In this document: positions 55,201 to 61,102 of the stretch, one piece after another
How positions within the stretch are numbered: position 1 is the stretch's first letter
Layout: each line of letters starts with the position of its first letter
From: Nitrospirota bacterium
Lineage (GTDB): Bacteria; Nitrospirota; Nitrospiria; Nitrospirales; Nitrospiraceae
Assembly (NCBI GenBank): GCA_004296885.1
Contig: SCVN01000019.1
Location: 90,085 to 154,084 of the forward strand
Direction of reading: 5' to 3'
Length of the DNA: 64,000 nucleotides
Program-made: the position numbers and the translations under genes
Notes under the pieces: generated by a model
Databases searched by the model: none
What the model was told of the DNA's origin: nothing
The model's input: the letters and a program-made list of their open reading frames with translations, nothing else

Positions 55201-56086
55201 TGCCGAATACCGACCGGCGTGCCGGCTTCTCATGGGATTGAAGGCGAAGCTTGCGCGACTCGAACAGGCCCACGATCCCAGGGCGGATGTGCTCGTTGAG
55301 GTGCTGGAGCGTCCGTTGGAGCCTGCCATGCAAAGGCTGCTGATGGACGATCTCAAGTCCGCCGACCCGACGCGGCAGGAGCAGGCATTCCAGCTCCTGG
55401 GCAGCTTTGGGCTTGGGGCGGTGCCGACCCTGATCGAGGTCATCAAGCACGAAGCGGACCTCCGGGTCAGACAGCTTGCAGCCAACCTGCTTGCGCCATT
55501 GGGAGCGAGGGCCGCCAAGGCGTACAAGAAAGAATTGGTGCTCGAGATCACTCCGGAAGAGCGGGTTCGTATGCTGGAAGTCGGGGAGACAGTGACGCGG
55601 GCGCTTCGGACAGAACTGGCCTTCGCCCTCGGCGACGCCAACCCCGGAGTGCGGGAAGCCGCCTACGGGCTTGCCGTGCGGCTGAACGATGCGCGGCTCA
55701 CGCCTCTACTCGTGGACTATGCCGCACATAAGGATCCTGTCATGGCGGCAGGGGCGATCAAGTGCCTGGGCAAGCTCAAGCCGCCAAAATTTACGAACCT
55801 GCTGCTCGGTATCATGAAGTCGGCCAAAGATCCGGCGTTACAGGTCGCCTGTTGCCAGACTCTTGGTCAGGTTGCCGACCCTGCCGCATTCGAGCCGCTT
55901 GCACGCATCGTAGCGCCCAAGGGCTTCCTCCGCCTCCATAAGCGATGGTCCGCTGATGTCCGGGCTGCGGCGGCGCACGCCCTTGCGCAGATCCCGGATC
56001 CCCGCGTGGCCAAGGTGTTGGCCCGATTGGCAAAAGATGCGGACCCGCGTCTGAGGCAACTAGCACGCACGCCGATTAAGAAATAA
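52247..56086 (+). CDS. Giant GGDEF / STAND-like ATPase / HEAT-repeat fusion protein
   Basis: 1279 residues from ATG 52247; no Shine-Dalgarno is visible. Order: diguanylate-cyclase domain (about 25-190) with DELTAIPNRRF and AGDEF at 100-104, one change from GGDEF; linker; AAA/STAND-type ATPase with Walker A GVAGMGKTT (K239) and LLIDDLHYADEASL (D360-D361), followed by winged-helix-like segments to about 640; a middle domain with LQTAVRNRRLYAADNKNVV and LLVNGQRV (about 680-790); a variable Ala/Glu/Pro linker; HEAT-like alpha repeats at about 1020-1275. No membrane segment. AGDEF can be active in some cyclases, so c-di-GMP synthesis is possible but unproven. An ATP-driven signalling hub is the likely role. 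Confidence 0.85.
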   Translation: MQYEELITSIQQLGKDPARLIFEDELTAIPNRRFLLNYFEHQVRWDALDVAPISLLMMDVDYFKKINDTHGHDAGDQALAHVARLLKDVSGEQSIPVRYAGDEFIILTGGLKDEALILAETLLERIHAEPLRLAGGVELPLTLSIGVATAPDNAKNGKELVRQADTALYQAKRAGRDRIAHVSDTQPDVVSDKLVLQQLVGGAICTRQEELDQVQNAIQQFDQGKGRFILVDGVAGMGKTTFLETVRRLLQGRGEGQGQGIDAYVVRTIGLLQEDYRPYYLMTSILIALLGQRDDKGEAAYRRLTKVEVSFLGALLPQMEGPKELRLAPDQAMRREGIFSAVSKFLYLLLDYRPLALLIDDLHYADEASLTVLKRLLAHNEVPLLLCGTAMAPGESSSAEQETPLAKLLADRSSEVPIVRISLKPLTADNIAAHLREIFPKLAAPPDTEIKLARVTQGSPQFLNELLRKWVVERKLRPVGEQWVLDPFEERDLPPSLEELLQQKIDTLDAEGRNLLAQTSVLGENVSLSVLTGSADATEIKVQDFVDHASALGLLSADYQVNDEKIRFAGKTVLDVAYKAIGEATRKALHEKVGNYQETLFKKRLLPSAAPLAHHFTRSTNSQKAAAYARVVATDNTLLFNVQEAGAYKSEGPTSTETPLDPASLSFVPTVVRSLQTAVRNRRLYAADNKNVVNPRQEFIKNVQQVLAKNERLDIVETRRSLLVNGQRVNDVGEYEFVAKPFRAFLDAAALRGLTVLQGVTDDELNRLLEGFAQTKPEQIDEHYWSRFAADHGLAHIALKQTAGLPKAVVESEAIEPMAGEATPPVGETEETAVPAAGVPAEQAEALTQPIVMAPVAVVQRSAQSLAPVRAETAAEEMTATSLDALLSSFSDLATDVLLRGGGAQLGTLLTRLFQGIRTQDEATRGRVVEAVKAAFLNVPVGFQQEFVRQAIDQILQALEEEQNPKTGGELARLARQMACAVVPFAEYRPACRLLMGLKAKLARLEQAHDPRADVLVEVLERPLEPAMQRLLMDDLKSADPTRQEQAFQLLGSFGLGAVPTLIEVIKHEADLRVRQLAANLLAPLGARAAKAYKKELVLEITPEERVRMLEVGETVTRALRTELAFALGDANPGVREAAYGLAVRLNDARLTPLLVDYAAHKDPVMAAGAIKCLGKLKPPKFTNLLLGIMKSAKDPALQVACCQTLGQVADPAAFEPLARIVAPKGFLRLHKRWSADVRAAAAHALAQIPDPRVAKVLARLAKDADPRLRQLARTPIKK

Positions 56087-56197
56087 TGGCACGCCGTGGT
56101 CCGGACGGGACGGCGGAGCGGATCAGGCCCGAAGTCGCAGCCTTGGCCTGCTGGAGGATGGGCCGCTCATGCGGTTGGCCGAGCAGGATGGCATGAT

Positions 56198-56575
56198 ATG
56201 CACGCGTTCGTGATGGTGCTGCTCATCGGTCTGGCTCTGGTGGGGACGGGATGCGCACTGTTCGTCGCGAAGGAAACACTGTATCTGGAGTCGGCTCAGG
56301 GACGGGCGACACAAGAGGAGGTCCGGAAGGAACTCGGGGAACCTCGCCTGAAAGCCCAAGCGTCGACAGGAGACCCGATCTGGGTCTACGAAGTGCGGCA
56401 GGTAGAGGCGGGCAGTCAGAACAGTTGGTCGTCGTTCGGGGCCTGGTGCGACGAGTATGTGCTCACCTTCGACCGGCAGGGCATTCTGCGTCATTGGGCG
56501 CACAAGTCCGAGAAGCATGGAGGCGAACGGATGCCGACCTATTGCGTGACCGACGGTTTCAAGCCGGGCTCCTGA
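56198..56575 (+). CDS. Small lipoprotein, BamE/OmlA-like, copy 1
   Basis: 125 residues from ATG 56198. Signal peptide with lipobox LVGTGC (Cys 19). The mature part has KETLYLESA.G.ATQEEVRKELGEP, a pattern similar to BamE/SmpA lipoproteins (helix-helix then strand), then DPIWVYEV, WCDEYVLTFDRQGILRHW and a Cys-containing terminus YCVTDGFKPGS. A full-length paralogue is encoded at 58048; the two share long identical blocks. The gene follows the GGDEF fusion and converges on the RidA-like gene. The function is unknown; an outer-membrane or periplasmic assembly role would be inference. Confidence 0.8.
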   Translation: MHAFVMVLLIGLALVGTGCALFVAKETLYLESAQGRATQEEVRKELGEPRLKAQASTGDPIWVYEVRQVEAGSQNSWSSFGAWCDEYVLTFDRQGILRHWAHKSEKHGGERMPTYCVTDGFKPGS

Positions 56576-56590
56576 CATCGCATGCGATCC

Positions 56591-57232
56591 TTAGCGGGGA
56601 CCACCGCCTCCCATGCCACCTCCCCGCCCCCCTCCGCGCCTCCCGGATGGTTGGCTTTGCTGTTCGACATAGGGTCGGGCTGATGCGGCCTGTTGTGCCC
56701 TGGCGGTCACGCGTATTTCGACAAGGGCGTCTTTGAGAGCGAGTCGCTGGACTTGCACGATGGTACTCGCCACGGCCGGCTGCCCGGGATAGACCTCCCG
56801 CCTCACTTTCGACGCAGCCGTGAGCGCCGCCAGCATGTCCGTGACATACAGGGTTTCCTCCAGCACGTCCTCCATTTCGGCATTAAATTGGGACAGGACC
56901 TTTCTCACGTTGGCATAGGCTTGGCGCATCTGGGTCTCGGTGTTCCCTGTGCCCATCACCGCGCCCGTGTCATCCAGACTCATCTGTCCCGCGACGTAGA
57001 TGACGGGGCCGGCTTTCACTCCCTGGGCGTAGCCGAATTCATTCTCCCAGGGAAGCCCAAGCGAGGCCGTTTGTTTAGCGGTGGACGTGGTTATGGGGGC
57101 GTCGCCACCGTGGCGACCGCGATCGTGGCTGACGCAGCCACCCGCCACGATCATGGCGACGAAAAGAATCGGGAGGGCCAGGCTGTGCGGGAAGGAATGC
57201 CGGCGAGATGCTTTGCAAGGGGATCGGTGCAC
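56591..57232 (-). CDS. RidA-family (YjgF) lipoprotein with Gly-rich tail
   Basis: 213 residues from GTG 57232 with GGAGG 6 bases upstream. A basic n-region and hydrophobic core lead to the lipobox IVAGGC, so it is predicted to be exported and lipidated, unlike ordinary cytosolic RidA. The RidA domain (about 58-170) shows VIYVAGQMSLDDTGAVMGTGNTETQMRQAYANVRKVL and the terminal ALVEIRVTA. The Arg that RidA enamine deaminases use (in PARS) is replaced (PAVAS). The last 20 residues are Gly/Arg-rich (GRRGGGRGGGMGGGG). It lies between duplicated lipoprotein genes on the opposite strand. Confidence 0.82.
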   Translation of the reverse strand: MHRSPCKASRRHSFPHSLALPILFVAMIVAGGCVSHDRGRHGGDAPITTSTAKQTASLGLPWENEFGYAQGVKAGPVIYVAGQMSLDDTGAVMGTGNTETQMRQAYANVRKVLSQFNAEMEDVLEETLYVTDMLAALTAASKVRREVYPGQPAVASTIVQVQRLALKDALVEIRVTARAQQAASARPYVEQQSQPSGRRGGGRGGGMGGGGPR

Positions 57233-57460
57233 GATGAGCCTCCAGACAGGGAGCGGATGTGATGACGATACAGGTTGCCGACCACAGCGAACAGGCGTGC
57301 GTTGCCGGTCAGGCCCTGGGAGTCGTACACGCTGGACACAGTGCTACAGGTCGGATAGGCTTCCCTGTAGCAGCTTTTCCAATCGCGAGCAAATGGAAAA
57401 GACGAATGTCGCCCGTGTGTTGCCAGTTCGCGATCACTATCTCCATTTTTGAAGTGGCTG

Positions 57461-58051
57461 ATGCCCTGCACGATTGCCTTCAATAAACCCTATGGGGTGC
57501 TGCCCTGTTTTACCGATCCGGGAGGCCGGCCGACGTTGGCGGAGTTCGTGGCGATTCCCGGCGTGTATGCGGCGGGGCGGTTGGATCTGGATAGCGAAGG
57601 GCTCATGCTGCTCACCTCGGACGGCTCGTTGGCGCACCACATTACCGACCCACGGCATAAACTCCCGAAAGTCTACTGGGCGCAAATCGAACGTCTTCCC
57701 AACGAAGAGGCGCTGGCACGGCTGCGGCAGGGAGTCCTGCTCAATGGTAAGCGCACCAGGCCGGCCGAGGTGCGCCTGCTTCCGAACGAGCCGGAGTTGC
57801 CCGAACGGCCCGTGTCGATCCGGTTCCGCAAATCTGTGCCGACCGGCTGGCTGGAGATCACGCTGCGGGAAGGGACGAACCGACAAGTGCGGCGCATGAC
57901 CGCTTCGGTCGGCCATCCGACCTTGCGGCTCGTCCGGGTGGCGATCGGGCCGATCGAGCTGGGCGATCTCCAGCCGGGCCAATGGCGAGACTTGACGAGC
58001 CGGGAGATTGAGCAGATAAAACGGGCTGCGCAGCAGGGAGGTGGGGCATGA
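57461..58051 (+). CDS. rluE: 23S rRNA pseudouridine synthase, RluE-like
   Basis: 196 residues from ATG 57461; no S4 domain, as expected for RluE. IAFNKPYGVLPCFTDPGGRPTLAEFV, catalytic Asp in [19 protein letters not shown] (about residue 43), and LREGTNRQVRRMTASVGHPTLRLVRVAIGP. RluE modifies U2457 of 23S rRNA in E. coli. The end overlaps the next lipoprotein gene by 4 bases (ATGA). Upstream, 57373-57400 has a CTTTTCCA/TGGAAAAG stem that might be a terminator-like structure. Confidence 0.9.
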   Translation: MPCTIAFNKPYGVLPCFTDPGGRPTLAEFVAIPGVYAAGRLDLDSEGLMLLTSDGSLAHHITDPRHKLPKVYWAQIERLPNEEALARLRQGVLLNGKRTRPAEVRLLPNEPELPERPVSIRFRKSVPTGWLEITLREGTNRQVRRMTASVGHPTLRLVRVAIGPIELGDLQPGQWRDLTSREIEQIKRAAQQGGGA

Positions 58052-58425
58052 ACAGGTTCGCAAGGATGATCGTGGTGGGCCTGGCCCTGTTGGGGGCCGG
58101 TTGTGTCTACGTGGAGGGCAAGGAGACGGTCTACCTCGAATCGGCGAAGGGTCAGGCCACTCAAGAAGAGGTTCGCAAGAAGATGGGACAGCCCAAGTAT
58201 CAGGCCAGCACGCTGGCTGGCGAGCCGATCTGGGTCTATCAGGTCATGTGGCAGGACCCCAGCAATCAGAATAGCTGGGGCGCGCCAGGGACCTGGTGTG
58301 ACGAATATGTGCTCACCTTCGACCGGCAAGGCGTTCTGCGCAACTGGACCCACAAGTCCGAAGGCCACGGCGGCGAACTGTCGCCCACCTATTGCGTGAC
58401 GGATGGCTTCAAGCCGGGATCGTGA
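58048..58425 (+). CDS. Small lipoprotein, BamE/OmlA-like, copy 2
   Basis: 125 residues, same length as copy 1. Lipobox LLGAGC (Cys 19), then KETVYLESAKGQATQEEVRKKMGQP, GEPIWVYQV, WCDEYVLTFDRQGVLRNW and the identical ending TYCVTDGFKPGS. The two copies differ mainly in the signal peptide and the segment after the BamE-like helices. Translation is coupled to rluE. Duplication with an inserted RidA gene and rluE between the copies suggests local rearrangement. Confidence 0.82.
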   Translation: MNRFARMIVVGLALLGAGCVYVEGKETVYLESAKGQATQEEVRKKMGQPKYQASTLAGEPIWVYQVMWQDPSNQNSWGAPGTWCDEYVLTFDRQGVLRNWTHKSEGHGGELSPTYCVTDGFKPGS

Positions 58426-58479
58426 GGCAATCAAGCCTGGTTGTCCGGGCAGAGGCTGCTTGCTGAAAGGGATGAGGCC

Positions 58480-58965
58480 ATGGAAAGGGAAGGGCTAGTG
58501 CAATCGAGGGAACGTAAGCGGGAACGACAGGCCCTGTTCAGGGCTGGCCTCGCGCTCCTGTGGCTCATGGTCGTTGCCGGCTGGTCCGTCGGCATCACAA
58601 CTGCTGTCTTTGGCAGTCCGGCCGGTGGAGCAGGGGATGCAACCAGGGGCCGGAGCCTGTTCAACGGCAAGGGGGTCTGTCTCTACTGCCATGGACTGGA
58701 TGCCCATCCGGACCGGCTTCCGCAACTGGCGCCGGAGACTGCCGCCTATATCGCGCATCTCGACCCTAAGCCCCCTCATTTGCGCGAGGCGCTTGGGCTG
58801 AAAATAGCTGGCGACAAAGAACGGTTTCAGCTCATTCGAGAGGGCCATGTCGGAACCGGCATGCTGCCCGATGTCAGCTTGAGCGATCAGGACATCCATG
58901 ATCTCTTGGCCTACCTGGCGACCCTGCGATCACCTGCGGCAACCAAGGGCGAGAGTCATCGTTGA
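58480..58965 (+). CDS. Membrane-anchored mono-heme cytochrome c
   Basis: 161 residues from ATG 58480 (AAGGGATGAGG upstream). A strongly basic N-terminus precedes one membrane helix (about 21-44); the mature domain is periplasmic with one heme-c site CLYCH (67-71), preceded by ATRGRSLFNGKGV, and a Met ligand in GTGMLPD near residue 127, followed by LSDQDIHDLLAYLATLR, the class I cytochrome c C-terminal helix. It probably carries single electrons. A DUF302 gene follows 22 bases later, so the two form an operon. Confidence 0.88.
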   Translation: MEREGLVQSRERKRERQALFRAGLALLWLMVVAGWSVGITTAVFGSPAGGAGDATRGRSLFNGKGVCLYCHGLDAHPDRLPQLAPETAAYIAHLDPKPPHLREALGLKIAGDKERFQLIREGHVGTGMLPDVSLSDQDIHDLLAYLATLRSPAATKGESHR

Positions 58966-58987
58966 TGAAGGCACAAAGGAGTCACTC

Positions 58988-59452
58988 ATGAAGTTTGCCA
59001 ATGAACTCCTGAAAGGTCTGCTCTGGACGAGCGTGGCGGTCGCCTCCCTCTCGGCTGGAACGGCTCACGCAGGCGGCAATCTGGTCACCAAGCCCAGCAA
59101 GTACTCGGTCCAGGACACCATCGACCGGATCGAGAAGGCCGTCACAGCGAAGGGTATGAAAATCTTTGCCCGCATTGACCATAGCGGAGAGGCGAAGAGC
59201 GTAGGGCTTGAGATGAAACCCACGGTGCTGCTCATTTTCGGGAATCCCAAAGGCGGAACCGCCTTGATGGTGGCCAGGCCGACCGCCGCCATTGACCTCC
59301 CCATGAAAGCCCTGGCCTGGGAAGATCAAGAGGGCAAGGTCTGGCTCACCTACAACGCGCCGGATCTACTGCAAGAGCGCCACGGCCTGCCTGCGGAGTT
59401 GGCTGCGAGACTTGAGCCGGTGGGTAAATTGCTGGAGAAGGCAGTGGAATAA
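58988..59452 (+). CDS. Exported DUF302 protein
   Basis: 154 residues from ATG 58988 with AAGGAGTC upstream. Signal peptide ending AHA (about residue 25). The DUF302 core is plain: SKYSVQDTIDRIEKAVTAKGMKIFARIDHSGEAKSVG, then LLIFGNPKGGTALMVARPTAAIDLPMKALAWED. DUF302 proteins are small periplasmic proteins often found with cytochromes or metal stress genes; the biochemical role is unknown. This one is encoded behind a cytochrome c. Confidence 0.88.
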   Translation: MKFANELLKGLLWTSVAVASLSAGTAHAGGNLVTKPSKYSVQDTIDRIEKAVTAKGMKIFARIDHSGEAKSVGLEMKPTVLLIFGNPKGGTALMVARPTAAIDLPMKALAWEDQEGKVWLTYNAPDLLQERHGLPAELAARLEPVGKLLEKAVE

Positions 59453-59731
59453 TTCTGTTCAAGTGATTTTCTCCCCGCGGTAGTCTTAGAAGTGCCCAAG
59501 TTTATACCAATTATCCTGTGGATAATGACTAGGTGATTGCGCTAGCTTTCGCACTGTACTTGTTGAATCTGCTATTCACAGGTTTTCCCTTTATTTTCAC
59601 ATGTACATACAACATTTAGTATTGACAAACTTCTGACGCCGCGATATATAGTTTAGCCGTATCCGTAGAGGATTAAAATCGCGCTTCATTTTAATGACGC
59701 GAGTATATTCAAACTGCAAGTACGGAAGGTT
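59453..59731. other. AT-rich leader of the accessory island
   Basis: No gene seen. Base composition drops well below that of the neighbouring genes. It contains TTATCC-TGT-GGATAA (59511-59525), which includes the perfect DnaA-box word TGTGGATAA, and the strong promoter listed separately. The change in composition marks the left edge of a probably acquired segment that reaches to about 60.96 kb. Confidence 0.5.
59622..59650 (+). promoter_or_regulatory. Strong sigma70-type promoter
   Basis: TTGACA (59622-59627), exactly 17 bases, TATATA (59645-59650). RNA would start near 59657 and run through the small Cys-rich gene into the hairpin at 59980. This is the best consensus promoter in the window outside the rRNA region. 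Confidence 0.65.
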
Positions 59732-59911
59732 ATGGCTCGTCGAATCTATGCATGCCCATGTGGGCAAGAACTCATTCGAGTCGAAGGCCGCGTGGCAATA
59801 ACGAAGTGTAGGGTATGGGGTGATGAGTTTGTCGAATGCCCTGAGTGCAAAAAGCATTTGCCCTATCCTGGTTGGTGCCCTTGGCGTCCCAAGGCTTTGG
59901 TTGAGTTATAA
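59732..59911 (+). CDS. Small cysteine-rich, zinc-ribbon-like protein
   Basis: 59 residues: starts MARRIYACPCGQEL, ends CPWRPKALVEL. Six Cys, as CPCG near residue 8, a single C near 26, CPEC at about 36-39 and a C near 49, suggest one zinc ribbon of the C-x-C / C-x2-C type. ATG 59732 has GGAAGG two bases upstream, a tight but possible site. It lies 75 bases after the strong promoter and before the structured RNA. I do not recognise the family; codon composition is AT-richer than in neighbouring genes. Confidence 0.45.
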   Translation: MARRIYACPCGQELIRVEGRVAITKCRVWGDEFVECPECKKHLPYPGWCPWRPKALVEL

Positions 59912-59939
59912 AGAGAATAAGTTTTGAAAATGGCGTGAA

Positions 59940-60027
59940 GCCCGTCCTGGCCAAGTAGGCCTAAGCAGAAGGGCGCTGAAGCCGTAGAGTGGAGTCTTGT
60001 GGGACTCTGCCTGCGGCTTTTTTATTT
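59940..60027 (+). ncRNA. Candidate structured RNA ending in an intrinsic terminator
   Basis: Nested stems GCCC (59940)/GGGC (59971) around GGCC-AAGTA-GGCC (59949-59961) are followed by a longer imperfect stem, AGCCGTAGAGTGGAGTC (59980-59996) with GACTCTGCCTGCGGCT (60003-60018), and then TTTTTTATTT. The last hairpin is an intrinsic terminator. The RNA could be the 3' end of the Cys-rich mRNA or a separate small RNA. A strong site AAAGGAGGTGA lies just after it but starts no long frame. Confidence 0.5.
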
Positions 60028-60129
60028 GGTGAAAGGAGGTGAAGCATAGCGGATTGATGACCGAGTGACGCAGTCAATGACAAGGAGCATGAGCCAAAAT
60101 TTATCAATCAGAAAAAGGAGAAAGTTGCC

Positions 60130-60444
60130 ATGGCAAGAAATCCAAGCACAACAACCCGTGGGGGTTCTTTTGATCAGTTAACCATCGAAGCCGTTTGGAG
60201 AAAGGCAAGAGCTGTTGCGGGTTATGATTCAAACCAGTGGAGAGTTGATCAATGCGGGGTCTGGATCAACAGAGCAGCTTACGGGACAGTCTCTCAGTAT
60301 GGGTGGGAAATTGATCACGCTTTTCCAGTTTCTAGGGGAGGAACAGACGATCTTGCAAATCTGCAACCGCTTCACTGGCAGAATAATCGTGGCAAGGGTG
60401 ACGATTATCCAAGGTGGACTTGCACGATCTCGTCTAAGGTTTGA
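60130..60444 (+). CDS. Small HNH endonuclease
   Basis: 104 residues from ATG 60130, AAGGAG upstream. FDQLTIEAVWRKARAV, YDSNQWRVDQCGVWINRAAYG, then the HNH core WEIDHAFPVSRGGTDDLANLQPLHWQNNRGKGDD with the catalytic DH and the Asn/His positions. Very compact, single domain. Such free-standing HNH proteins occur beside phages, introns and defence or toxin loci. It starts 100 bases after the structured RNA and 42 bases before the LRAT-like gene, and is AT-richer than core genes. Confidence 0.85.
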   Translation: MARNPSTTTRGGSFDQLTIEAVWRKARAVAGYDSNQWRVDQCGVWINRAAYGTVSQYGWEIDHAFPVSRGGTDDLANLQPLHWQNNRGKGDDYPRWTCTISSKV

Positions 60445-60486
60445 GAGCGCTTTTCCGTTGACGATTGTACTGATGGAGGTGCTGGG

Positions 60487-60882
60487 ATGTTTGGAAGTAG
60501 AAGGAGCCGATATGTGCCTGGGTCAAAAGTGAGAGTGTGGGATGGGGTGTTTCATTATGGGATCATTGACTGGCCGATGCAGGACGGCACGGAAATGGTC
60601 TTGCACAGTCGAAAAGGATGCGGGGTCGAGAGGACAATTCTCAATGGGTTCGCCCAAGGCAAGCCGATCGAAGTTGGTAGCGTCCCACAGTCGTTAGATG
60701 AGCAGGCTTCTATTTTGCGCAGGGCTCGGAGGGTCATTGGCAAGCCCTACAGTCTGATTGACGCAAACTGTGAACATTTTGCCAATTGGGCAATAAGCGG
60801 GCAGGCTTTCAGTTGGCAAATTGCTGTTGGGGTTTTAGTCTGCTTGGTTTGCGCCGTAGCATATGTAAGGTCAGATAGTTGA
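60487..60882 (+). CDS. LRAT-like (NlpC/P60 superfamily) protein with C-terminal membrane helix
   Basis: 131 residues from ATG 60487 with GGAGGT 7 bases upstream. The LRAT catalytic His is in VFHYGIID (about residue 23) and the nucleophilic Cys in ANCEHFANW (about 98); the NCEHF motif is the family signature. A single hydrophobic helix near 106-127 ends the protein, so the catalytic part is probably cytoplasmic and membrane-tethered. Relatives are acyltransferases, hydrolases or phospholipases on lipids. Together with the HNH gene it forms a two-gene accessory operon. Confidence 0.8.
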   Translation: MFGSRRSRYVPGSKVRVWDGVFHYGIIDWPMQDGTEMVLHSRKGCGVERTILNGFAQGKPIEVGSVPQSLDEQASILRRARRVIGKPYSLIDANCEHFANWAISGQAFSWQIAVGVLVCLVCAVAYVRSDS

Positions 60883-60936
60883 GGGCAATGATTCGGATCT
60901 ATTTGGATCTTGGAGTAAGTAGTAATGTGGTACGGC

Positions 60937-60964
60937 TAGGCTTGCCGCGACTGCGGCAAGCCTA
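60937..60964. terminator. Perfect 12-bp stem-loop between convergent genes
   Basis: TAGGCTTGCCGC (60937-60948) pairs without mismatch with GCGGCAAGCCTA (60953-60964) around GACT. There is no long U-tract on either side. It lies between the LRAT-like gene (rightward) and the sulfite-oxidase-like gene (leftward), so a bidirectional terminator is likely; it also marks the right edge of the AT-rich segment. Confidence 0.6.
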
Positions 60965-61102
60965 ATTCACTACGCGTGCAACCGAGGTCCATCCTCTAGC
61001 CTTCCCCAAGGGGTGGCTGGGATAATCTCGACTGCGCGCATCGAGCGACCACCGTTTTATCGTGGGGGCTTTGCGAGCAAGGAGATCGCCCAGCCGCCCC
61101 GC

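Noticed and set aside
57373..57400. CTTTTCCA/TGGAAAAG stem upstream of rluE as a terminator
   Set aside because: The stem is perfect but has no following U-run in either direction and no transcript is expected to end there; noted only in the rluE entry.
59597..59857. An 86-codon minus-strand frame in the AT-rich region
   Set aside because: It covers the strong rightward promoter and the Cys-rich gene, lacks a ribosome site and any domain.
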